From assembly GCA_910578665.1 (NCBI GenBank), contig CAJTQU010000001.1, positions 124,001 to 188,000 of the forward strand: a DNA stretch of 64,000 nt. The letters are read 5' to 3'. Positions within the stretch are counted from its first letter, which is position 1, and the number at the start of each line of letters is the position of its first letter. Source of the DNA: an uncultured Muribaculaceae bacterium (GTDB taxonomy: Bacteria > Bacteroidota > Bacteroidia > Bacteroidales > Muribaculaceae). Under the pieces are notes generated by a model. That model saw nothing but the letters and a program-made list of their open reading frames with translations, was not told the origin of the DNA and did no database searches. This document shows, piece by piece, positions 1-6,999 of this stretch. Both the position numbers and the translations under genes were made by a program.

Positions 1-708
1 TACTAGCACAAGGTGTGTGTCGGCCGGTAGGGCTGCCAGGGCCCGTATGCCTAGTTCGGCGTTTTTGCGACGCTCTATCGTCCCTACCTGCACTATGTAT
101 CGGCCGGGCAGACGGTATTTATGGCGCAGGCTGCTTATTTCTGTTGGGCCCCACTGTTTCCGGAATATGTCGTCACATCCTTGATAGATGACCTCGATGC
201 GTTCTTCGGGTATGCCGTAGTATTCCATCACGTCCAGCTTGGTGCGTTCGCTTACGGCTACTATTTTTGTGGCATTACGGCAGGATTCTCCGTATTTCCA
301 GTTGTACAGATATCGGTCTATGGCTTTGTAGCAGTAAGGAAGCCGGCGGTATATGACATCGTGCATGGTTACCACTGTCGGTATGCCGCATTTGGCAATA
401 TTCAGCGGTAGTTCGTTGGACAGGCCGTGGTAGAGTTCTATTCTGTCATTGCGCAGTGACTGTGTTATCCCGTGGATGCGCCACAGGCTGTTTCCCAGTC
501 GCGCTTCTCCTTTGGCCGGTGTGCGGAACGAAACGTTGGAACTTGATACTATTTTTTCAAGACGTTTGTTGTGGGTCAGGCGAGGCGTGTACACCACAAG
601 TTCGTCATCGGGATATTCACTGCTTAGCGATTCGATTACCAAGCGTGAATAATTGCCAAGCCCTGTCATATTGCTTACGGCCCTTTTGCCGTCAAACCCA
701 ATTTTCAT
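1..708 (-). CDS. Glycosyltransferase, GT4-like (3' end outside window)
   Basis: The reading frame opens with ATG at 706-708 on the minus strand and stays open for 236 codons to the window edge, so the C-terminal part is missing. The N-terminus (MKIGFDGKRA, then TGLGNYSR) is typical of GT-B fold family 4 glycosyltransferases; the glycine-rich loop binds the sugar nucleotide. A VVTMHDV segment is followed by the inter-domain stretch IVQVGTIERRKN, which starts the second Rossmann domain in this family. It probably transfers a sugar in lipopolysaccharide, capsule or glycoprotein glycan assembly at the cytoplasmic face; donor and acceptor cannot be told. A textbook Bacteroidetes promoter lies just upstream, so this is the first gene of its transcript. 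Family call is firm, role is open. Confidence 0.85.
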   Translation of the reverse strand, partial: MKIGFDGKRAVSNMTGLGNYSRLVIESLSSEYPDDELVVYTPRLTHNKRLEKIVSSSNVSFRTPAKGEARLGNSLWRIHGITQSLRNDRIELYHGLSNELPLNIAKCGIPTVVTMHDVIYRRLPYCYKAIDRYLYNWKYGESCRNATKIVAVSERTKLDVMEYYGIPEERIEVIYQGCDDIFRKQWGPTEISSLRHKYRLPGRYIVQVGTIERRKNAELGIRALAALPADTHLVLV

Positions 709-725
709 AATTCTGTAGTTGTCTA

Positions 726-757
726 CAAAGTTAACCAAAATATCTTGTGTGCACAAA
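726..757 (-). promoter_or_regulatory. Promoter of the glycosyltransferase gene
   Basis: On the minus strand TTTG (754-757) is followed after exactly 20 nt by TAACTTTG (726-733). This fits the Bacteroidetes primary-sigma consensus TTTG-N19-21-TAnnTTTG. Transcription should start near 722, giving a leader of about 14 nt before the ATG. Confidence 0.8.
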
Positions 758-962
758 CCTCTTTACGCTTTGAAATATACGCATAAAGATGCAAGTCTGT
801 GTGATTTCTGAAACGTCAGAGGGTTAAAACAAGGAATGTTGCGTGTTAGTTATCTGTATATAAGCATATTATATTGTATTGATGTTGATATGTTTTTTTG
901 ATGCGGAAAGTCAGCGGAATATTTTCGTGCGGACATGCTGCTGCGTTTTGATGGAAAATTAG

Positions 963-970
963 TATATTTG
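963..970 (+). promoter_or_regulatory. -7 element upstream of ybeY
   Basis: TATATTTG matches the TAnnTTTG -7 box. No good -33 box is seen at the right distance. It lies downstream of an in-frame ATG at 935 and 25 nt before the ATG at 995, and therefore favours the later start for ybeY. Confidence 0.5.
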
Positions 971-994
971 CCAGTTAAAACTTTTTATTATCGA

Positions 995-1420
995 ATGATC
1001 GAATTTCAGACTTATGATGTGGACATGCCTGCTATAGACTTTGCCAGGGTGCGGAGTTGGATAGGACAGGTGTGCCGGCGTTATGAACGCCAGCCGGGCG
1101 AGCTGGTTTATCAATTTTGTTCTGACGAGCATATATTGGAAGTGAATAATTCATTTTTAGGTCATGACTATTACACCGATATAATTACATTTCCATATTG
1201 CGAGGAGGAGTGTGTAAGCGCTGATATTTTAATTTCTCTTGACACAGTGCGTACTAATTCCGTGACGGTGGGGGAGACTTACGAGCGTGAATTGCACAGA
1301 GTGATCATACACGGTGTGTTGCATTTGTGCGGAATAGATGACAAAGCTCCGGGCGAACGTGAAATAATGCAGCGTCATGAAGACGAAGCGCTTGCACTGC
1401 TTGATGAAATTAGTAAGTAA
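995..1420 (+). CDS. ybeY: Endoribonuclease YbeY (rRNA maturation)
   Basis: YbeY is a zinc-dependent single-strand endoribonuclease needed for 3' maturation of 16S rRNA and for ribosome quality control. The metal-binding segment HGVLHLCGIDDK is visible near residues 106-117. The usual third His of the HxxxHxxGxxH motif is replaced by Asp, as I recall for Bacteroidales homologues. An earlier ATG at 935 would add 20 residues; I chose 995 because the extra residues do not resemble the family, because a TAnnTTTG box lies between the two starts, and because 141 residues is the usual length. mnmG follows after 21 nt and is probably cotranscribed. Confidence 0.9.
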   Translation: MIEFQTYDVDMPAIDFARVRSWIGQVCRRYERQPGELVYQFCSDEHILEVNNSFLGHDYYTDIITFPYCEEECVSADILISLDTVRTNSVTVGETYERELHRVIIHGVLHLCGIDDKAPGEREIMQRHEDEALALLDEISK

Positions 1421-1441
1421 TATTTTGAGTATCAGACTATA

Positions 1442-3346
1442 ATGAGGTTTGAATATGATGTCATAGTTATTGGTGCCGGGCATGCCGGATGTGAGGCCGC
1501 CGTGGCTTCCGCCCGTCTAGGAGCCGATACGTTGCTGGTTACAGCCGATATGAACCGTGTGGCCCAGATGTCGTGTAATCCGGCTGTTGGTGGTATAGCT
1601 AAAGGCCAGATTGTGCGTGAGATTGACGCTCTCGGCGGCCAGATGGCCATAGTCACAGACCGTACGGCCATACAGTTCCGTATGCTCAACCGTTCCAAAG
1701 GGCCGGCTGTGTGGAGCCCGCGCAGCCAGAGTGACCGCACGCGTTTTACAGATGAATGGCGCCGTATTCTTGACAGCACCCCCGGTCTTGACATATTCCA
1801 GGATATGGTCACAAAGCTTCTTATAGACAGATCGGGAGACCGACCGTGTGTCACTGGTGTGGTCACCGCGCTTGGTATCACGTTTAAATCAAAGGCCGTG
1901 ATACTCACTGCCGGCACGTTCCTTGGGGGTATGATGCATTTCGGACAGTCGCAGATTCCAGGCGGCCGCATAGCGGAGCCTGCTTCTAACGGCCTTACTG
2001 AACAGTTATGCTCCCTGGGATTCGAAGTGGCTCGAATGAAAACCGGTACGCCTGTGCGTATAGACGGTCGCAGCATTGATTACACAATGGTTCAGCGTCA
2101 GGATGGCGATGATACGGCTGAGAAACGTGATTTCCATAAGTTTTCTTTTCTGCCTGATGTGAGACGGGAGCTTAGACCGAGACCCTGTTTTATATGCCAT
2201 ACCAATGCTGAATCGCATGCCGAACTGCGCGAGAATCTTGATAAGTCGCCGCTATATAACGGCCAGATCCAGAGCATAGGTCCCCGTTATTGCCCGTCGA
2301 TAGAGACCAAGATAGTCACCTTTGCCGATAAAGACTCGCATCAGCTTTTCCTGGAGCCAGAGGGTGAGGAGACGCAGGAATTTTATGTTAATGGATTTTC
2401 ATCTTCATTGCCATGGGATGTGCAGATACGTTCGCTGGAACATATTCCGGCCCTCAGGAATGTGCATGTTTATCGTCCCGGTTACGCTATAGAATATGAT
2501 TTTTTTCCACCTACGCAGCTTACCCATGATTTGCAGACCAAGCTTGTCAGAGGGTTGTATTTTGCCGGACAGATAAATGGTACCACCGGCTATGAAGAGG
2601 CGGCCGGACAGGGCCTCATAGCCGGTATTAATGCAGCGAGAGCCATACAGGGCAAGGATATTTTTACACTTTCGCGCGACGAGGCTTACATAGGGGTGTT
2701 GATTGATGATTTGGTCATAAAGGGTGTGGACGAGCCATACCGCATGTTTACCTCGCGTGCCGAGTATCGTATACTTCTGCGCCAGGATGACGCTGATATG
2801 CGTCTTACCGAGAAAGGTTACGAGGCCGGTCTTGCTACCAGGGAGAGATACGAGCTTATGATTTCTAAGCGTACACAGCGTGACGAACTTATCGAGTTCT
2901 GCCGTGGTTATAAGGTAAGGGCTGATTTGATCAATCCTTATTTGGAATCTGTAGGCTCCGCGCTACTCACAGGCGGAGTGAAGCTCATAGACCTGCTGGC
3001 CCGTCCGAATGTAGGATTTGCCTCGATAGCCGTTCATCTTCCTGAGCTTGCCGAACGACTGGGCATGGTAGAGGCCGGGCGGCGTGATGAAATTATAGAA
3101 TCGGCCGAGATACTGATAAAGTATGCCGGCTATATAGAGAGGGAGCGTCAGCAAGCCGACAAACTGCGCAGGCTTGAGTATGTTCCGCTTCCGGCTGACT
3201 TCGATTATAATGCTGTGTCGGCACTCTCTACCGAAGCACGGCAGAAGCTTTCTCGCATTGCTCCGGCCACGGTGGGGCAGGCCTCGCGTATCCCGGGTGT
3301 GTCGCCGGCCGATATAAATATACTATTGATTCTTCTTAACAGATAA
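1442..3346 (+). CDS. mnmG: tRNA uridine-5-carboxymethylaminomethyl modification enzyme MnmG (GidA)
   Basis: MnmG is the FAD-binding partner of MnmE. The complex makes the cmnm5 modification on wobble uridine 34 of several tRNAs. The dinucleotide-binding GAGHAG lies at residues 11-16, and the two GidA signatures are present (GPRYCPSIE in the middle, TGYEEAAGQGL further on). At 634 residues the protein is full length. It sits between ybeY and apt. In many bacteria this gene is near the replication origin, which is relevant because a parS-like site follows it directly. Confidence 0.97.
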   Translation: MRFEYDVIVIGAGHAGCEAAVASARLGADTLLVTADMNRVAQMSCNPAVGGIAKGQIVREIDALGGQMAIVTDRTAIQFRMLNRSKGPAVWSPRSQSDRTRFTDEWRRILDSTPGLDIFQDMVTKLLIDRSGDRPCVTGVVTALGITFKSKAVILTAGTFLGGMMHFGQSQIPGGRIAEPASNGLTEQLCSLGFEVARMKTGTPVRIDGRSIDYTMVQRQDGDDTAEKRDFHKFSFLPDVRRELRPRPCFICHTNAESHAELRENLDKSPLYNGQIQSIGPRYCPSIETKIVTFADKDSHQLFLEPEGEETQEFYVNGFSSSLPWDVQIRSLEHIPALRNVHVYRPGYAIEYDFFPPTQLTHDLQTKLVRGLYFAGQINGTTGYEEAAGQGLIAGINAARAIQGKDIFTLSRDEAYIGVLIDDLVIKGVDEPYRMFTSRAEYRILLRQDDADMRLTEKGYEAGLATRERYELMISKRTQRDELIEFCRGYKVRADLINPYLESVGSALLTGGVKLIDLLARPNVGFASIAVHLPELAERLGMVEAGRRDEIIESAEILIKYAGYIERERQQADKLRRLEYVPLPADFDYNAVSALSTEARQKLSRIAPATVGQASRIPGVSPADINILLILLNR

Positions 3347-3384
3347 TTTTTATAACTCCGCGTGGATAAAGCGATTTCACACGT

Positions 3385-3416
3385 TTTGTTCCACGTGGAA
3401 CATGCAAATAACTTTA
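3385..3416 (+). promoter_or_regulatory. Promoter of apt
   Basis: TTTG (3385-3388), then 20 nt, then TAACTTTA (3409-3416): a near-consensus Bacteroidetes promoter, with A instead of G at the last -7 position. The box ends only 4 nt before the first ATG of apt, so the transcript would be leaderless or nearly so. The spacer is almost wholly occupied by the parS-type palindrome at 3387-3402. Confidence 0.65.
3387..3402. promoter_or_regulatory. Putative parS site (ParB-binding palindrome)
   Basis: The sequence TGTTCCACGTGGAACA is a perfect 16-bp palindrome. It fits the general chromosomal parS pattern TGTTnCACGTGnAACA recognised by ParB/Spo0J. Chance occurrence of this exact 16-mer in 64 kb of random sequence is about 1 in 10^5. 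parS sites cluster near oriC, and mnmG, the gene just upstream, is often origin-proximal. I found no second copy in the window, and no parA or parB gene is present here. The function is inferred from the motif alone. Confidence 0.75.
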
Positions 3417-3420
3417 CGAT

Positions 3421-3948
3421 ATGATGACTGTCAAAGACCTCAAGTCTACTATCCGCGATGTCGTGGATTTCCCTTCAAAAGGTATAGTGTTCAGAGACCT
3501 CACCACGCTAATTAAGGATGGTGAGGCCCTGCATGTCATGAGCAGCGCCCTGCGCGAACTTTATGCCGACAAGGGTGTGACAAAAGTAGTGGGAATAGAA
3601 AGCCGCGGCTTTATAGGCGGATCGATTCTCGCATACCAGCTCGGGTGCGGATTTGTGCCCGCGCGCAAGCCGGGCAAGCTGCCTGCCGTAACTATCAAAA
3701 AAGCTTATGCCAAGGAGTACGGCGTCGATACTATCGAACTGCATTCGGATGCTATCAATGAAAACGACATTGTGGTGATTCATGATGACCTGCTGGCTAC
3801 CGGAGGCACTATGGCCGCATGCTACGAACTAGTGAAGAGTATGAACCCTAAGAAGATTTATATAAACTTCGTGGTAGAGCTTACTCAGCTCGGAGGACGC
3901 AAGAATCTGCCTGCCGAATGCGAGGTGACTTCGCTTCTGACATACTGA
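3421..3948 (+). CDS. apt: Adenine phosphoribosyltransferase
   Basis: Apt salvages adenine by transferring it to PRPP, giving AMP and pyrophosphate in the cytosol. The PRPP-binding loop VVIHDDLLATGGTM is at about residues 117-130, and VVGIESRGFIGG and FVPARKPGKLP are the usual Apt motifs. The first two codons are both ATG (3421 and 3424); either may be used, giving 175 or 174 residues. The gene has its own promoter, with a parS-type palindrome in the spacer, and the -7 box is so close that the mRNA may lack a leader. Confidence 0.95.
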   Translation: MMTVKDLKSTIRDVVDFPSKGIVFRDLTTLIKDGEALHVMSSALRELYADKGVTKVVGIESRGFIGGSILAYQLGCGFVPARKPGKLPAVTIKKAYAKEYGVDTIELHSDAINENDIVVIHDDLLATGGTMAACYELVKSMNPKKIYINFVVELTQLGGRKNLPAECEVTSLLTY

Positions 3949-3978
3949 TACGTCCGGTTTCATCGGTATTTGTTTGAA

Positions 3979-4002
3979 TGGGGCACGCCGAAGCGTGTCC
4001 CA
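3979..4002 (+). terminator. Possible terminator after apt
   Basis: A 10-bp stem with one G-U pair (3979-3988 with 3993-4002) is capped by the tetraloop CGAA and followed by TTTAATATAT. It lies between apt and uvrC and could end or attenuate the apt transcript. Confidence 0.5.
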
Positions 4003-4036
4003 GCTTTAATATATAGGAGTTGTTAAATTATTGGCC

Positions 4037-6139
4037 ATGGCTGATCACCATAATCGTAAACGCAAGAAAAGAGTAGGGGAATTCTCCGTACCGCCAGTGC
4101 CTACGCCAGAGTTGGCAGACGGCTCTGTATATCCCGGTTCCATCGCGGATTCTGCTCCGGTCACGCCGGAAAACCAGGCTGCTGGCGCTGTGACAGACTG
4201 TGGAAGCGGCGATGCGCGGCTGACACAGGTAGGCAGACTTATAGACCGGGAGTCCGGTGTCCCGCTCGAGGTAGGTGGGAAGCGTTCGTATTCTGATATT
4301 TTCAATAACCGCCCAGGTCCAAAGCTGCGAGAGAAAATACTCTCTCTGCCTGAAGAACCGGGCGTCTACATGTATCTTGACAGTGCCGGCAGCGTGATAT
4401 ACGTGGGTAAGGCCAAACGGCTGAAACGCCGTGTCTCGTCATACTTCAACCGCCGTCATGATTCAAATAAAACAAACATGCTGGTACGGAAGATAGCCGA
4501 TTTGCGATTCGTGGTAGTTCCTACGGAAGAAGACGCTCTGCATCTTGAGGACGCTATGATAAAGGAATACCAGCCGCGTTACAATGTCCTGCTGAAAGAT
4601 GACAAGTCTTATCCCTGGATCGTGGTTACATCGGAGCCATATCCTCGCGTGTTTATGACTCGTGACCGCGATGCGGCCAAGGGGCGTTTCTACGGCCCGT
4701 ATGCCAATGTGCAAAGCGCCAAAGTAGTTCTCGACCTGGTGCGCGAGGTGTTCCCCATACGCAGCTGCCGCCATTTTATTGATGACAGTTTCATAAAGCG
4801 CGGCAAGGTGCGCCTGTGTCTGGACTATCATATAAAGAAATGCGGCGGCGCATGTCTGGGCATGGTCGGCACGGATGAATACGGCGCTTATATAACCCAG
4901 ATACGCAAGATACTCAACGGTGACACAGCTTCGTTGCTGCGCATACTGCGAGACGAGATGGAGCTGCTTTCCGCCGCATGGAAATTTGAAGAGGCGGCCG
5001 AGATAAAAAGACGCTTCGACCTGGTGGAGAAATACCAGGCCAAATGCACCATAGTGCCGCCCGACGAACGAGAGTACGACATACTTGCTTATGACGAAAA
5101 TACGGTCGCGGCATATGTGGCGTTCATGCATATCAGGCACGGAGCCGTGGTGCAGAGCCTGACACTCGAATACCGTAAGCGTATGGACGAATCGCGCGAG
5201 CAGATACTCTCTATGGCAGTGGGCGAGGTCGGCCGGAGGTTTGACCGCAAGTTTTCCGAAATAATCGTGCCCTTTGTGCCCGACACGGCATTTGCAGGTG
5301 TAGAGTTCGTAGTGCCCCAGCGCGGAGACCGTAAGAAACTTCTTGATGTAGGACAGAAAAACGCGACACGTTTCCGGCTCGACAAGGAGAAAGAGGCTGA
5401 CAAGCGCGATCCTGAACAGGGTGTGTCGCGCCTCATGCAGCGTATGCAGCGTGATTTCCGCCTTAAGGAAGAGCCGAGGCATATAGAATGTTTTGACAAT
5501 TCAAATATACAGGGCACCAATCCTGTGGCCAGCTGCGTGGTCTTTCGCAACGGCAAGCCTTCCCGGCGAGACTACCGCCATTTCACGATAAAGACCGTGG
5601 TTGGTGCCGATGATTTTGCTTCGATGAAAGAGGTGCTGCACCGTCGTTACACACGGCTGATGGCCGAAGGGGAGGCGCTACCGCAGCTTGTTGTGGTAGA
5701 CGGCGGCAAAGGCCAGCTTAATGCCGCCGTAGAGGCCTTTGACGAGATGGGCATACGCGGACAGGTGGCACTCGTCGGCATCGCAAAACGTCTTGAGGAA
5801 ATCTATTTCCCGGGAGACCAGATACCGCTGTATATAGACAAGAAGAGCGAATCGATGCGTGTGGTGCAACATCTGCGCGACGAGGCCCACAGGTTCGGCA
5901 TAACGTTCCATCGCGACCGCCGTTCGAAAGGGCAGGTGGCTTCGGCCCTGGATACCATAAAGGGCATAGGCCCGGCCACCACGCAGGCCCTGCTGCGCCA
6001 TTTTAAAAGCCTGAAACGAATACGGCTCGCCCCTGTGGACGAGATTTCCGCCGTAGTAGGCCCGGCCAAAGCCCGTCTGCTAAAAGACGCATTGGCCTCG
6101 CAAGATAGTCTCCATTCTAAAACTCCCGATACGCCGTGA
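4037..6139 (+). CDS. uvrC: Excinuclease ABC subunit C
   Basis: UvrC makes both incisions in nucleotide-excision repair, working with UvrA and UvrB. Domains in order: an unusual Pro/Ala/Gly-rich N-terminal extension of about 95 residues; the GIY-YIG nuclease domain beginning near residue 105 (GVYMYLDS, then VIYVGKAK); a UVR/UvrB-binding helix around 303-333; the RNase H-like endonuclease domain; and tandem helix-hairpin-helix motifs near 636-665 (TIKGIGPATTQALL). The 700 residues exceed the usual 600 or so because of the extension. A TTG at 4031 is in frame, but the ATG at 4037 is the more likely start. I saw no in-frame start nearer to the GIY-YIG domain. The stop overlaps the GTG start of recO. 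Confidence 0.95.
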   Translation: MADHHNRKRKKRVGEFSVPPVPTPELADGSVYPGSIADSAPVTPENQAAGAVTDCGSGDARLTQVGRLIDRESGVPLEVGGKRSYSDIFNNRPGPKLREKILSLPEEPGVYMYLDSAGSVIYVGKAKRLKRRVSSYFNRRHDSNKTNMLVRKIADLRFVVVPTEEDALHLEDAMIKEYQPRYNVLLKDDKSYPWIVVTSEPYPRVFMTRDRDAAKGRFYGPYANVQSAKVVLDLVREVFPIRSCRHFIDDSFIKRGKVRLCLDYHIKKCGGACLGMVGTDEYGAYITQIRKILNGDTASLLRILRDEMELLSAAWKFEEAAEIKRRFDLVEKYQAKCTIVPPDEREYDILAYDENTVAAYVAFMHIRHGAVVQSLTLEYRKRMDESREQILSMAVGEVGRRFDRKFSEIIVPFVPDTAFAGVEFVVPQRGDRKKLLDVGQKNATRFRLDKEKEADKRDPEQGVSRLMQRMQRDFRLKEEPRHIECFDNSNIQGTNPVASCVVFRNGKPSRRDYRHFTIKTVVGADDFASMKEVLHRRYTRLMAEGEALPQLVVVDGGKGQLNAAVEAFDEMGIRGQVALVGIAKRLEEIYFPGDQIPLYIDKKSESMRVVQHLRDEAHRFGITFHRDRRSKGQVASALDTIKGIGPATTQALLRHFKSLKRIRLAPVDEISAVVGPAKARLLKDALASQDSLHSKTPDTP

Positions 6140-6861
6140 CTGAAAAATTCCAAGCCATAGTACTCTCCGCCGTGCGGCATTCAGACCGGGCTTCCATAGT
6201 CAGCACATACACACCCACCCACGGGCGCCTGCCGCTGATAGTAAATACCGGTTCGGGCCGCGGAGCCCGTATGCGTGCGCCGCATATTATGCCTCTTGCC
6301 CAGATAGAATTCTCGTGCCGTTACCACCAGACGCGCGAACTGCAGCGTCCGGCCTCTATCGCCCCGGTATATACATACCGTGACCTGTATTTTAACCCGG
6401 TCAAAAACGCTATAGGCATATTTCTGGCAGAATTCCTCAACCGCCTGATGCGCGACACCACCCCCGACCAGCATACATTTCGCTTCATAGCCGACAGCCT
6501 TAAGGTGCTCGATATACTTCCCGGATTCCCTGCCAATTTCCATATCACGTTTCTCACCCAGCTGGCCACTTTCATGGGGATAGCTCCCGATTTGTCTACT
6601 CACAGGCCGGGCGCGGTGTTTGATATGCGTGCCGGCCGTTATTCCTCCATGCATCCGGGACATCCCGACATCCTCACAGGCAGTGAGGCCCAGGTGCCGC
6701 TGCTGCTCTCTCGCCTCGGTTATGCAAATATGCACCGGCTGCGCCTTTCACGCGACCAGCGTGCCGCGATTCTGCGCGGCATGCTTCGGTATTGGGGCAT
6801 ACATTATCCGGGAGTGGCATCATTGCGTTCACCTGATATTCTGGCTGAGTTATTTGAATGA
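6136..6861 (+). CDS. recO: DNA repair protein RecO
   Basis: RecO helps load RecA onto SSB-coated single-stranded DNA in the RecFOR pathway. The N-terminal OB-fold strand pattern (FQAIVLSAVRHSD, then THGRLPLIV) and the helical C-terminal domain fit the family, and 241 residues is normal length. The start is GTG at 6136, overlapping the uvrC stop by 4 nt, so translation is probably coupled. Two repair genes are thus one transcription unit. Confidence 0.9.
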   Translation: MTEKFQAIVLSAVRHSDRASIVSTYTPTHGRLPLIVNTGSGRGARMRAPHIMPLAQIEFSCRYHQTRELQRPASIAPVYTYRDLYFNPVKNAIGIFLAEFLNRLMRDTTPDQHTFRFIADSLKVLDILPGFPANFHITFLTQLATFMGIAPDLSTHRPGAVFDMRAGRYSSMHPGHPDILTGSEAQVPLLLSRLGYANMHRLRLSRDQRAAILRGMLRYWGIHYPGVASLRSPDILAELFE

Positions 6862-6999
6862 GATAAACAGCTGATAAACAACCGTATAGGTATTATACTT
6901 CAATTATATGCGTTGAAAAAATGATAAAACACATTCTTTTTGCGTTTAATATTATAGAGAAACAGCATAATTACCAGCAAATTATTAAGAAACCCTATT

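Noticed and set aside
935..994. Upstream ATG of ybeY
   Set aside because: The added residues do not resemble YbeY, and a -7 box lies between this ATG and the preferred start.
3361..3369. DnaA-box-like sequence (one mismatch) near the parS-type site
   Set aside because: Only one box with a mismatch and no cluster; not enough to call an origin.
4463..5482. Long minus-strand open frame across uvrC
   Set aside because: It lies fully inside uvrC on the opposite strand, and its translation has no recognisable domain; a codon-bias shadow.
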